DNA of 64,000 nt from Leclercia adecarboxylata. Its GTDB lineage: Bacteria > Pseudomonadota > Gammaproteobacteria > Enterobacterales > Enterobacteriaceae. Both the position numbers and the translations under genes were made by a program. Within the stretch, counting starts at the first letter, position 1, and every line of letters begins with the position of its first letter. Below are positions 8,625 through 16,639 of the stretch, piece after piece. The notes beneath the pieces are model-generated. The model searched no databases. It was not told the origin of the DNA and saw only the letters and a program-made list of their open reading frames with translations. Location of the stretch: the NCBI RefSeq assembly GCF_006171285.1, contig NZ_CP040889.1, positions 3,286,001 to 3,350,000 of the forward strand, written 5' to 3'.

Positions 8625-8798
8625 ATATCTGCAGAGTGAGAGTACTCATCTAAAGAGACATTTTTTGCAGCGATCTAAACGTATTCTGAAAGAGTAATTC
8701 AACTGGCTAAATTACCAGTGAAAGGCGGTTTTTTCACCATTGCGGGAGTAGTATTGCGACGGGTGCCTGATGCTTTCTGAGCTCAGGCAGGTGCGGAG

Positions 8799-8900
8799 AT
8801 GCAGAAAGCAAAAGCCCCGGAGATGTTTCCATCAACCGGGGCTACCTACCCAAACCTCAACAATTTGGATGGTAGCCTCTTCTTAGCAAGGAGGCAATGA
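8799..8900 (+). CDS. Leader ORF of hok copy 2 (mok-like)
   Basis: This 33-codon frame begins like the copy 1 leader (MQKAKAPEMFPSTGAT) and ends in ARRQ-TGA across the hok Shine-Dalgarno, one base before the hok ATG. That is the arrangement expected for translational coupling. It overlaps the antisense hairpin region, as mok does in known systems. Confidence 0.45.
   Translation: MQKAKAPEMFPSTGATYPNLNNLDGSLFLARRQ
8807..8888 (-). ncRNA. Candidate Sok-like antisense RNA, copy 2
   Basis: The same minus-strand terminator hairpin as in copy 1 (arms at 8843-8836 and 8820-8813) is followed by TTTTGCTTT. The boundary is estimated. Confidence 0.5.
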
Positions 8901-8901
8901 C

Positions 8902-9054
8902 ATGCTTAACAAGTACGCCTTTGCGGCGATCCTGGTACTGGGCTTAACTGTGCTGGGAGTCACATTTCTGGTTCATGAGCAGCTATGCGAACTGAGCTTT
9001 AAGGAAGGTGGCAGAGAACTGAAAGCTGTTCTCGCTTGCGAAGCGAAGAAGTAG
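8902..9054 (+). CDS. Hok/Gef-family type I toxin, copy 2
   Basis: This 50-residue toxin differs from copy 1 only at position 48 (CEAKK instead of CEVKK). It has the same SD, membrane helix and C-terminal loop. Both copies look intact, so the antisense RNA of each may act on both mRNAs. Confidence 0.9.
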   Translation: MLNKYAFAAILVLGLTVLGVTFLVHEQLCELSFKEGGRELKAVLACEAKK

Positions 9055-9117
9055 CGGTATGCGGGGAGCATTCCCCGCCTATCCAGTTGTCGGTTTGGTA
9101 CAGGCACCCGTTTATTT

Positions 9118-9152
9118 GCCCCGTCTGGTTTATTGCCAGGCGGGGCATTTTT
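9118..9152 (+). terminator. Terminator of hok copy 2
   Basis: Same hairpin as in copy 1, followed by ATTTTT. It abuts the 3' end of the convergent kinase gene. Confidence 0.85.
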
Positions 9153-10650
9153 ACGCCCGTACTCGCTTAACCGTCTCCTGCCAGGCTTGCCAGCGGGTCT
9201 GCAATCGGACGTGGCGCGCCATGTCCGGCATAAACGTCACATGCTCCGGCAGATACTGGCGCAGCTGCGCGGTGGTCAGGTGAAACAGCGCTTTACGCGC
9301 CAGCAGTGCCGCGCCCATCGCCGAGAGTTCCGCCACGTCGCTGCGCATCACCGGGCAGCCGAGAAGGTCCGCCTGGTACTGCATCAGCCAGTCGTTTTTC
9401 GTCGGCCCGCCGTCGACCATCAGCGCGTTCAGGGTGAAGCCAGGATGGACGCGCATCGCCTCAACGACATCAGCAATCTGATAGGCAATCGACTCCAGCG
9501 CCGCGCGGATCAGGTGCGCGCGTTTCACGCCGCGGCTCAGGCCGTGGATCATCCCCCGGGCATTCTCATCCCACCAGGGCGCGCCAAGGCCGGTGAGCGC
9601 CGGCACAAAATAGACCCCGAGCGTCGAGTCCACCGAGCGGGGGAGGGTGTTGAGTTCGTGGGCCAGCTCCGCCTGCGACAGCTCGCTTAAGCCGGTGCTG
9701 TCCGCCATCCAGGCCACCGCGTCGCCGGTGTGGGGAATATTGCCCTCCAGCCCGTAGACCAGCGAATCGCCGTCATGCCATGCCACGGTGGTGGCCAGGA
9801 CGCTGACGTCGCTGCGGGCGGAATCCACCGGCGCCATCACCGACGAGCCGGTGCCGTAGGTCGCTTTCACGCACCCTTCCGCGCCCAGACCGTGGGCAAA
9901 CAGCGCGGCGTGGGAGTCGCCGATCATCGCCATCACCGGCAGTCCATCAGGAATGGACGGGCAGCCGCGTGTGTAACCAAACAGGCCGCTGGAGGGTTTG
10001 ATGTCCGGCAGCGCCGCGCGCGGAATGCCAAACAGCGACAGCATCTGTGGGTCCCAGTCGGCGCTGTGCAGGCTCATCAGCTGGGTACGGGCGGCGTTGG
10101 CGTAGTCGCAGCAGAAAGCGTCCCCCTGCGTCAGTTGCCACAGCAGCCAGCTGTCAACGGTGCCGAGGCAGATCTCCCCCCGGGCGGCGCGCCGTGCGCC
10201 GTCGGGGGTGTTATCCAGCAGCCAGCGCATTTTAGAGGCCGAAAACAGCGGCGCGATGGGCAGGCCCGTTGCCGCCTTGATCTGCGGGCCGTGGCCCTGC
10301 TCACGCAGTTGATGGCAAAAGGCCGCGGTGCGGGAACACTGCCAGCTCAGCGCCGGGGCGACAGGGTTACCGGTCGCCCGATCCCAGCCCACCACGGTTT
10401 CACGCTGGTTGCTGATTGCCAGCGCGGCAACCCGTTCCACCCCGACGGTAGCAATGGCGCGGGCCACTACCTTAAGGGAGGCCTCCACCAGCAGTTCGGC
10501 GGATTGTTCCACCCAGCCTTCGTGCGGGGTCTGGATCGCCAGCGCCCGGGAGAAGCTCGCCACCACATGCCCGTTCCCATCCAGCGCCACCGCTTTGGCA
10601 TTGGTGGTGCCCTCATCGAGCGCGATGATGATGTCCTTGTTCACCGACAT
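9151..10650 (-). CDS. FGGY-family sugar kinase (candidate D-apulose kinase)
   Basis: The 499 residues are typical of the FGGY family (xylulokinase, glycerol kinase). The N-terminal ATPase domain begins IALDEGTTNAKAVALD. GDSHAALFAHGLG and YGTGSSVMAP (about residues 240-275) form the nucleotide and phosphate loops, and MVDGGPTKNDWLMQYQADLL (about 415) is the C-terminal signature. It is last in the operon split transketolase - isomerase - kinase, so it should phosphorylate the ketose made by the isomerase. Family membership is certain; the substrate is inferred from context. Confidence 0.85.
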   Translation of the reverse strand: MSVNKDIIIALDEGTTNAKAVALDGNGHVVASFSRALAIQTPHEGWVEQSAELLVEASLKVVARAIATVGVERVAALAISNQRETVVGWDRATGNPVAPALSWQCSRTAAFCHQLREQGHGPQIKAATGLPIAPLFSASKMRWLLDNTPDGARRAARGEICLGTVDSWLLWQLTQGDAFCCDYANAARTQLMSLHSADWDPQMLSLFGIPRAALPDIKPSSGLFGYTRGCPSIPDGLPVMAMIGDSHAALFAHGLGAEGCVKATYGTGSSVMAPVDSARSDVSVLATTVAWHDGDSLVYGLEGNIPHTGDAVAWMADSTGLSELSQAELAHELNTLPRSVDSTLGVYFVPALTGLGAPWWDENARGMIHGLSRGVKRAHLIRAALESIAYQIADVVEAMRVHPGFTLNALMVDGGPTKNDWLMQYQADLLGCPVMRSDVAELSAMGAALLARKALFHLTTAQLRQYLPEHVTFMPDMARHVRLQTRWQAWQETVKRVRA

Positions 10651-10664
10651 AGTGGCCTCCTGCC

Positions 10665-12083
10665 TTAGCGATGAAGATAGGTTGAGACGCCGAGGTAGCG
10701 GGTGAACGCCTCGTGCAGGATCTCCGCGCTGGCGGAGTGGTTCATCGCCACGTGATGTTCAAAGCCGTTGCGGCAGATCCAGTTCAGCAGGTTCTCCAGA
10801 TGCGGCACCTGGATCACCGCCCGGCAGCCCACCGTGTCCAGCGGATCGTCCACCGACTGGCCCTGGCCCACGTAGGCTTTGATTTCTCCGGTCAGATCGT
10901 CGGTGCTCAGGCGGAAGTAGGTCAGCGGCCCGCTTTTCAGGCGGCCATGCACCGCGCCGCAGGTGTTCTCTTTCCCGACCGTGGTGCCGATGATGTCGGC
11001 GGTGCCCATGTGCGGCGATTCGAGGCTGGAGGCGGCGAAGTTACCGCAGTGGAACAAGACGCATTTGTCGCGATCGTCGCCGAAGTTGTTATTCCAGTCG
11101 GCAATCGAGGCCGGATTCATGTTGCTGCTGGCGAGGGCGAACATGGAGAGCGCGCCCATCACGTCCACTTCACAGGCGCTCGGCATCAGCTGGCCGGACA
11201 TCACGCTCATGATCGAGCAGACGTTGATCCCGAGGTTCTCCTGCAGGGAGGTCCAGCACTGGATCGCCGTGGTGTCGATGTCGTTAGCGACCACCCACTC
11301 GCTGATCACCACAAACAGCTTCGCCATGGTCACCAGCTTCTCCGGTGGAATGCGGCTGGCGTCGGCGTTGTCGATCAGGATCCGGCGTTTTTCATCCACG
11401 CGGATGTCGTCATCGCGCAGGGTTTTGATCCGGGTAAAGACTTCAGACAGGTCGAGGGTTTCCACGGCAATGCCCAGGCGTTCCAGCAATTTTTCGCTGT
11501 AGCGCACGGTGTTAAAGCCCGCCGGACGGGCGCCAATCGCCCCCACGCGCACTCCACGCATGCTGCTCACCACGCGGCAGACCTGCTCGAAACGCCTCAG
11601 ATCCTGCTCAAACACCTCGCCGTTGAGGGCGCAGACGTGCTGGGTGGTGAGGGTAAAGGGAATGCCGTACTGGCGCAGGTTATTGCACAGGGAGATCTTG
11701 CCGCAGAAGCTGTCCCGGCGGGTCGCCAGCCCCATTTTATCGAGGTTGTCCTCTTCGGCCTGCACCAGCACCGGCACGTTCAGGCCGGAGAGGCGCAGGG
11801 TTTCGGCGATGGCTTTTTCATCGCCAAAGTTAGGCAGTAGCACCACCACGCCGTGAATGCTGTCGCGATGGGCACGAAACAGTTCGGCACAGGCTTTGGC
11901 GTCCTGACGGGTTTCCACCCCGCCGAGCTCGGTCTGGCTGGGATCGAGCATAATGGTGTTGATACCCAGACGGCCAAACAGGGCGATGGCCTGCTCGCGT
12001 GCTTCCGCCACCAGATAGCTCGGGAAAAATCCGCGGTTGCCGATGACCACGCCCATCGTCAGTTGTTGAGGAATTCGGGACAT
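10665..12083 (-). CDS. L-fucose/L-arabinose isomerase-family protein (candidate D-apiose isomerase)
   Basis: This 472-residue protein resembles the FucI/AraA superfamily: an N-terminal Rossmann-like region (LFGRLGINTIMLDPSQTELG), a middle part with CWTSLQENLGINVCSIMSVM (about 280) and a C-terminal barrel with the histidines of VLFHCGNFAAS. Such enzymes use Mn2+ to convert aldoses to ketoses. It lies 14 bp upstream of the kinase and 34 bp downstream of the transketolase genes, so it should make the ketose that the kinase phosphorylates. Confidence 0.75.
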   Translation of the reverse strand: MSRIPQQLTMGVVIGNRGFFPSYLVAEAREQAIALFGRLGINTIMLDPSQTELGGVETRQDAKACAELFRAHRDSIHGVVVLLPNFGDEKAIAETLRLSGLNVPVLVQAEEDNLDKMGLATRRDSFCGKISLCNNLRQYGIPFTLTTQHVCALNGEVFEQDLRRFEQVCRVVSSMRGVRVGAIGARPAGFNTVRYSEKLLERLGIAVETLDLSEVFTRIKTLRDDDIRVDEKRRILIDNADASRIPPEKLVTMAKLFVVISEWVVANDIDTTAIQCWTSLQENLGINVCSIMSVMSGQLMPSACEVDVMGALSMFALASSNMNPASIADWNNNFGDDRDKCVLFHCGNFAASSLESPHMGTADIIGTTVGKENTCGAVHGRLKSGPLTYFRLSTDDLTGEIKAYVGQGQSVDDPLDTVGCRAVIQVPHLENLLNWICRNGFEHHVAMNHSASAEILHEAFTRYLGVSTYLHR

Positions 12084-12117
12084 TGCTTTTCTCTCCAGTA
12101 AGATGTTGTTGTTATTT

Positions 12118-13068
12118 TCAGCAAACCTGTCGCGTCAGCATTTCCCGGGCGTGCTTCACCACCCCAGCGACATCGATCTCATGCCTTGCCCGCGTTGACG
12201 CTCTGTCGGCGGCAATCGCGTATTGTCCATCCGGGATCCCCAGACGTTTCAGCGGCACGGCGCAACCCGCTTCGGCCAGCACTTCGGCCACCAGGCTGCC
12301 GACGCCGCCGTTGACGTTATGCTCCTCGACGCTCACCACCGCCTTGCAGGGGGCGAGGGTGGCCAGCAGCTGTTGGGTATCACAGGGACGAATAGATGGA
12401 ACGCTGATAACAGTGGCGTCAATACCTTCTTCCGCGAGTTGTGCGGCAGCTTCCACAATTTCATGCACCGTCGATCCCATCGCCACCAGCGCCACGTCAT
12501 GACCGGTGCGCAGAACGTCGATTTTGCCTGGCGCAAAACGGTAGCTGTCGTCGTGCAGTTCCGGCAGGGCTTTGCCGTCGAGGCGGATATAGACCGGGCC
12601 GACGTGGTCAAGGGCGTAGTCGATGATCTGGCGGCACTCGTTTGGGCTCGACGGGGCGTAAATTTCGATATTGCCGAAACCGCGCATAATGGCGATATCG
12701 TCGATGCTGTGGTGGGTGCTGGCGAGGGGGCCGTAGCTGGCCCCGGCGTTCAGGCCGAACAGCTTCACGTTGGTATTGTTGTAGCAGATGTCGACTTTGA
12801 TCTGCTCGTTAGCGCGGGAAATCAAAAACGGCGCCGCGTTGCAGGTGACGGCAATCTTGCCGCCAATCGCCAGACCGGCCGCCGCGCCAACCAGCGTCTG
12901 CTCGGCGATGCCGACGTTCACCAGACGCCCCGGAAAACGCTGCATAAACGGGGAGATTTTTGCCGTGGAGGTCGAGTCCGCCACCACCGGCACCAGGTCC
13001 ACGCCGCGTTCAACGGCATCAATAAAGGCATCAACCATCACCGTGGCGAGGTGTTCGCTATTACTCAT
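12118..13068 (-). CDS. Transketolase, C-terminal subunit (split type)
   Basis: This 316-residue protein has the pyrimidine-binding domain and C-terminal domain of transketolase: VNVGIAEQTLVGAAAGLAIGG (residues about 50-70, with the catalytic-type Glu), THHSIDDIAIMRGF, and EEHNVNGGVGSLVAEVLAE near the C-terminus. It overlaps the N-terminal subunit gene by 8 bp, as in other split transketolases. Apulose-4-phosphate transketolase is also a split enzyme, which supports the apiose reading. Confidence 0.88.
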   Translation of the reverse strand: MSNSEHLATVMVDAFIDAVERGVDLVPVVADSTSTAKISPFMQRFPGRLVNVGIAEQTLVGAAAGLAIGGKIAVTCNAAPFLISRANEQIKVDICYNNTNVKLFGLNAGASYGPLASTHHSIDDIAIMRGFGNIEIYAPSSPNECRQIIDYALDHVGPVYIRLDGKALPELHDDSYRFAPGKIDVLRTGHDVALVAMGSTVHEIVEAAAQLAEEGIDATVISVPSIRPCDTQQLLATLAPCKAVVSVEEHNVNGGVGSLVAEVLAEAGCAVPLKRLGIPDGQYAIAADRASTRARHEIDVAGVVKHAREMLTRQVC

Positions 13069-13891
13069 CTTTCAGTTCCTCCAGCGCCAGTTCAACTTCT
13101 TCCCCTTTCGGCACCCGGTGGTGCCATTCAGGCCGTCCCTGAATAAATGAAATCCCCGCCCCCTTGGTGGTATGGGCGATCACCACGTGCGGTTTGCCGT
13201 TGGGCTTCAGCCCTTCCAGGGTGGCGACCACGTCGGCCATGTCGTTGCCGTCGCAGGCGGTTACTTCCAGACCGAAGGCTTTCCACTTCTCATCCAGCGG
13301 ATCGGTGTTGAGGATCTCTTTGGTGGAGCCCGCCAGCTGGAGGTTATTTTTGTCGTTGATAATAAAGAGGTTATCCAGCTGGTAGTGGGAGGCCACCAGC
13401 GCGGCTTCCCAGTTGCTGCCTTCCGCCAGCTCGCCGTCGCCGGTCACCACAAACACCCGGCGCTTGCTGTTGTTGCGTTTTGCCGCCAGGGCGATCCCCA
13501 CCGCCACCGGCAGGCCATGACCCAGCGCGCCGGTGTTCAGCTCAATACCCGGGGTTTTATGTTTCACCGGATGGCCGGGCAGGTGAGAGTCGGCATGCTG
13601 ATAGGTGGATAACCACTCGACGGGAATAAACCCGGCTTCGGCCAGCACGCAGTAGTAACCGCCCACCGCGTGGCCTTTCGACTGGATGTAGATATCACGT
13701 TCATCGCTCTCCTGAAGTGCCGGGGAGCAGTTCAGAATGCGGAAGTAGAGGGCGGTGAGCAGTTCGACCTGCGACAGATCGGCCCCGGTATGGCCGCCCG
13801 CCGGGCTTTCGGCATTCAGCACGATGATCCGGCGACGAATCGAGCGTGCCCGGGTTTCGAGCTCCGCGATGGAGAGCGAAAACGGATTCAT
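13061..13891 (-). CDS. Transketolase, N-terminal subunit (split type)
   Basis: This 276-residue protein carries the thiamine-diphosphate domain: GHTGADLSQVELLTALYF at the start, SKGHAVGGYYCVLAE (about 70), and the TPP motif GDGELAEGSNWEAAL (about 151-165) ending in IINDKNN. The start at 13891 has AGGAGG seven bases upstream. It is the first gene of the catabolic operon running to 9151, and its promoter region carries the motif shared with the ABC transporter operon. Confidence 0.9.
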   Translation of the reverse strand: MNPFSLSIAELETRARSIRRRIIVLNAESPAGGHTGADLSQVELLTALYFRILNCSPALQESDERDIYIQSKGHAVGGYYCVLAEAGFIPVEWLSTYQHADSHLPGHPVKHKTPGIELNTGALGHGLPVAVGIALAAKRNNSKRRVFVVTGDGELAEGSNWEAALVASHYQLDNLFIINDKNNLQLAGSTKEILNTDPLDEKWKAFGLEVTACDGNDMADVVATLEGLKPNGKPHVVIAHTTKGAGISFIQGRPEWHHRVPKGEEVELALEELKDE

Positions 13892-13991
13892 AACATACCT
13901 CCTGAATTTATAATCTGTTGTGAATAATTATTCCAGCCGGGTAAGTGATTTCCCTGTTCTCTCTGTCAGAGCAGGGATTTATGACCGCTTT

Positions 13992-14102
13992 GAATATATA
14001 TTCAATGCTGATTTATTATTCATAAGATGTAAGATATGCCCAGTCAGAGGGTTTGTCTACGGTTTGAGCGGGCAAATTTCGAAGAAAGGAGAAAAGGATC
14101 AC
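13992..14102 (-). promoter_or_regulatory. Shared operator/promoter region upstream of the transketolase operon
   Basis: The 31-bp stretch 13992-14022 (GAATATATATTCAATGCTGA, then TTTATTATTCA) nearly repeats 19744-19774 upstream of the sugar-binding-protein gene. At 14050-14102 the segments GTCTACGGTT and GGAGAAAAGGATCAC also recur there. The second, read on the minus strand (GTGATCC), resembles a CRP half-site. The regulator gene at 14188 is divergent and close by. Confidence 0.7.
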
Positions 14103-14187
14103 ATTTGCCTGGCGGATCGGGCGGGTGCTTGCTTGTTAAATATTCAGTGATGAATAAAAATAACGACAGCCGATTAAGGGGAACGTT

Positions 14188-15138
14188 ATGTCGAAACAGG
14201 ATGAACAGCGATTGCTGGTGAAGATCGCCACACTTTACTACAGCGAGAATAAAAAGCAGTCCGAGATTGCCTCCCTGCTGCACCTCTCGCAGTCCTTCGT
14301 GTCGCGGGCGCTGACGCGCTGCCAGAAAGAGGGGCTGGTGAAGATTACCGTCGTTCAGCCGACCAATATTTTCGTCTCGCTGGAAAAGGCGCTGGAAGAG
14401 CAGTACGGCATCCGCCAGGCGATTGTGGTGGACGTAGGCGAAGAGCCCACCGGGGCGCAGATTAAGCACGCCATCGGCAGCGCGGCGGCGCACTACGTTG
14501 AAACCCGTCTGCGCCCGGAAGACTTGGTAGGGATCTCCTCCTGGAGCAGCACCATCCGCTGCATGGTGGATGAGATGCACCCGCAAAATATCCGCGCCGC
14601 AGGGGTGATCCAGTTGCTGGGCGGCGTGGGTCCGAACGGCAACGTGCAGGCGACGATCCTCACCCAGCAGCTGGCGGCGCACCTTGGCTGCCCGGCTGGG
14701 CTGCTACCGTCCCAGAGCATCGAACACTCCGTTGAAGAGCGCGCCCGGCTGGTGAGCAGCCCGGACGTGGCGGCGGTGGTGGGTAAATTCGCCGAAGTGG
14801 ATGTGGCGATTGTCGGCATCGGCGAGCTGGAGCCGTCGCAGCTGCTGAAAAACTCCGGCAACTACTACACCGAAGAGATGCTCAAACTGCTGGCCGAACG
14901 CGGGGCGGTGGGGGATATCTGCCTGCACTACTACGACGCCAACGGCGAGCCGGTGCTGAGCGCGGAAGAAGATCCGGTGATTGGTATGGAGCTGGCGCAG
15001 ATCCGCGCCTGCCCGCAGGTGATTGCCCTGGCCGGTGGGGAAGAAAAACGCAACGCCATCCGCGGGGCGCTGGAAGGGAAGTATATCGATGTGTTGATCA
15101 CCGATTACCCGACGGCGCGGAGTTTGTTGAAAGCATAG
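14188..15138 (+). CDS. SorC/DeoR-family sugar-responsive transcriptional regulator
   Basis: This 316-residue protein has an N-terminal HTH (KKQSEIASLLHLSQSFVSRA, about residues 20-45) and a C-terminal SorC sugar-phosphate-binding domain. The latter shows VEERARLVSSPDVAAVVGKF, VAIVGIGELEPSQLL and GAVGDICLHYYDANG. SD GGGGAACG precedes the ATG. It is divergent from the transketolase operon and should control both operons of the cluster through the shared motif. Confidence 0.88.
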   Translation: MSKQDEQRLLVKIATLYYSENKKQSEIASLLHLSQSFVSRALTRCQKEGLVKITVVQPTNIFVSLEKALEEQYGIRQAIVVDVGEEPTGAQIKHAIGSAAAHYVETRLRPEDLVGISSWSSTIRCMVDEMHPQNIRAAGVIQLLGGVGPNGNVQATILTQQLAAHLGCPAGLLPSQSIEHSVEERARLVSSPDVAAVVGKFAEVDVAIVGIGELEPSQLLKNSGNYYTEEMLKLLAERGAVGDICLHYYDANGEPVLSAEEDPVIGMELAQIRACPQVIALAGGEEKRNAIRGALEGKYIDVLITDYPTARSLLKA

Positions 15139-15549
15139 AAAAATGCCCGGCGGCGCTGCGCTTGCACGGGCCTACAGGGTTTTCCAGGCCGGGTAAGGCG
15201 AAGCCGCCACCCGGTACAAATCCCGCACCCATGCCCGGATTGCAGCTTTTGTAGGCCGGGTAAGGCGAAGCCGCCACCCGGTACAAAGACCGCACCCATG
15301 CCCGTTTTGCAGATTTTGTAGGCCGGGTAAGGCGAAGCCGCCACCCGGCACAAAGACCGCACCCATGCCCGGTTTGCAGTTTTTGTAGGCCGGGTAAGGC
15401 GAAGCCGCCACCCGGCATCAATCCCGCACCCATGCCCGGATTGCAGCTTTTAGGCCGGGATCGGTGCGGCCTGATGCCCTCACCCTGGCCCTCTCCTTTG
15501 GTCCGAGGGTACAAACATTAAAAACGGCAACCTGGTTGCTGTTTTGCTT
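15139..15549. repeat. REP array with a 67-bp tandem period
   Basis: The unit starting AGGCCGGGTAAGGCGAAGCC occurs at 15186, 15253, 15320 and 15387, exactly 67 bp apart, with a degenerate fifth start near 15452. Each unit holds one REP palindrome (GCCGGGTAAGGCG / CGCCACCCGG) and a spacer with CGCACCCATGCCC. The array fills the gap between the regulator and the permease stop and probably limits read-through between the convergent units. Confidence 0.9.
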
Positions 15550-16638
15550 TTACTTCCCTTCCATCACCGCCTTTTGCGCTACCACGGCTGCTTTCTGCTG
15601 CATCCGGTTTTGCATCTGGTCGATGATCACCGCCACGATAATCACTATCCCTTTGATCACCATCTGCCAGAATTCGCTGACGCCCATCATCACCAGGCCG
15701 TCGGCCAGAAAGCCGATAACAAAGGCCCCGATCAGCGTCCCGAGAATGGTGCCGCGGCCCCCGGCAAGCGACGTGCCGCCCAGCACCACCGCGGCGATGG
15801 CGTTCATCTCAAACGCGGTGCCGTTCGCCGGATGGCTCGCCAGCAGCTGCGCGGAGACCACAATCCCGGCGATGGCGGCGCAGAAACCGGACAGGGTATA
15901 GACCAGTACTTTCACCTGCTTGACCCGCACCCCGGAGAGTTCTGCCGCACGCTCGTTATCACCGATGGCGTACACGTGGCGGCCAAACGGCAGGCGGCGG
16001 GCGATATAAGCGATCACCAGCGCCAGGACGATCATCATCCAGATGGCCCACGGAATGCCGAGCAGCGTTCCGGCGCCAATCTCATCGAAACCGGTATTCC
16101 CCAGCTGCGGGTTGCCGGAGAGCCCCGGGAAGGTCTGGCCGTCGGAGGTCAGCATCGCCGCCCCGCGCAGCACGTACATGGTGCCTAGGGTGCAGATAAA
16201 GGGCGCGACGTTGTAGCGGGTGATGATCCAGCCGTTCATCGCCCCTATCAGTGCGCCAATTAGTAGCACAACGGGCACAATCACCCACACGCTCGGGAAG
16301 ATGGCGATGCCAAACATCGGCAGCACAATCCCTTTGGTGATCATCCACCCAGCGATCATCCCGCACAGCCCGAGGGTTGCGCCAATGGACAGGTCGATCC
16401 CGGCGGTGATAATCACGAAGGTGATCCCCAGCGCCAGGAAGGCGTTGATGGCGATATGCTTAATCATGATCACCAGGCTGCCGGCGGAGAGAAAGCCCGG
16501 CACGGTCATGGTGAAGAAGCCGACAATCAGGAACAGCGCAATGAAGGTGCGCATTTTCAGCAGCAGCAGGAGGAGTTTTTCCCGGGAAGGCGCGGCCCCT
16601 TTTTGCGGCGTCAGCGCGACAGACTGTGTTGTTTTCAT
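15550..16638 (-). CDS. Sugar ABC transporter permease (RbsC-like)
   Basis: This is an approximately 362-residue permease with about nine hydrophobic helices and the BPD-transp-2 signature (GGTSLAGGRGTILGTLIGAF, about residues 290-310). ATG 16638 has AGGGG eight bases upstream and is chosen over the upstream in-frame codon at 16656, which would overlap the ATPase gene. It is the third component of the ribose-type importer encoded by 15550-19727. Confidence 0.88.
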   Translation of the reverse strand: MKTTQSVALTPQKGAAPSREKLLLLLLKMRTFIALFLIVGFFTMTVPGFLSAGSLVIMIKHIAINAFLALGITFVIITAGIDLSIGATLGLCGMIAGWMITKGIVLPMFGIAIFPSVWVIVPVVLLIGALIGAMNGWIITRYNVAPFICTLGTMYVLRGAAMLTSDGQTFPGLSGNPQLGNTGFDEIGAGTLLGIPWAIWMMIVLALVIAYIARRLPFGRHVYAIGDNERAAELSGVRVKQVKVLVYTLSGFCAAIAGIVVSAQLLASHPANGTAFEMNAIAAVVLGGTSLAGGRGTILGTLIGAFVIGFLADGLVMMGVSEFWQMVIKGIVIIVAVIIDQMQNRMQQKAAVVAQKAVMEGK

Positions 16639-16639
16639 C

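Larger units (their letters stand above)
8673..9152 (+). repeat. Hok/sok tandem duplication, copy 2
   Basis: Second unit of the tandem duplication, 48 bp after the end of copy 1. It ends at the stop of the convergent sugar kinase gene. Confidence 0.92.

Noticed and set aside
15186..15460. CRISPR array
   Set aside because: The repeats are contiguous 67-bp units made of REP palindromes, with no unique spacers and no cas genes.
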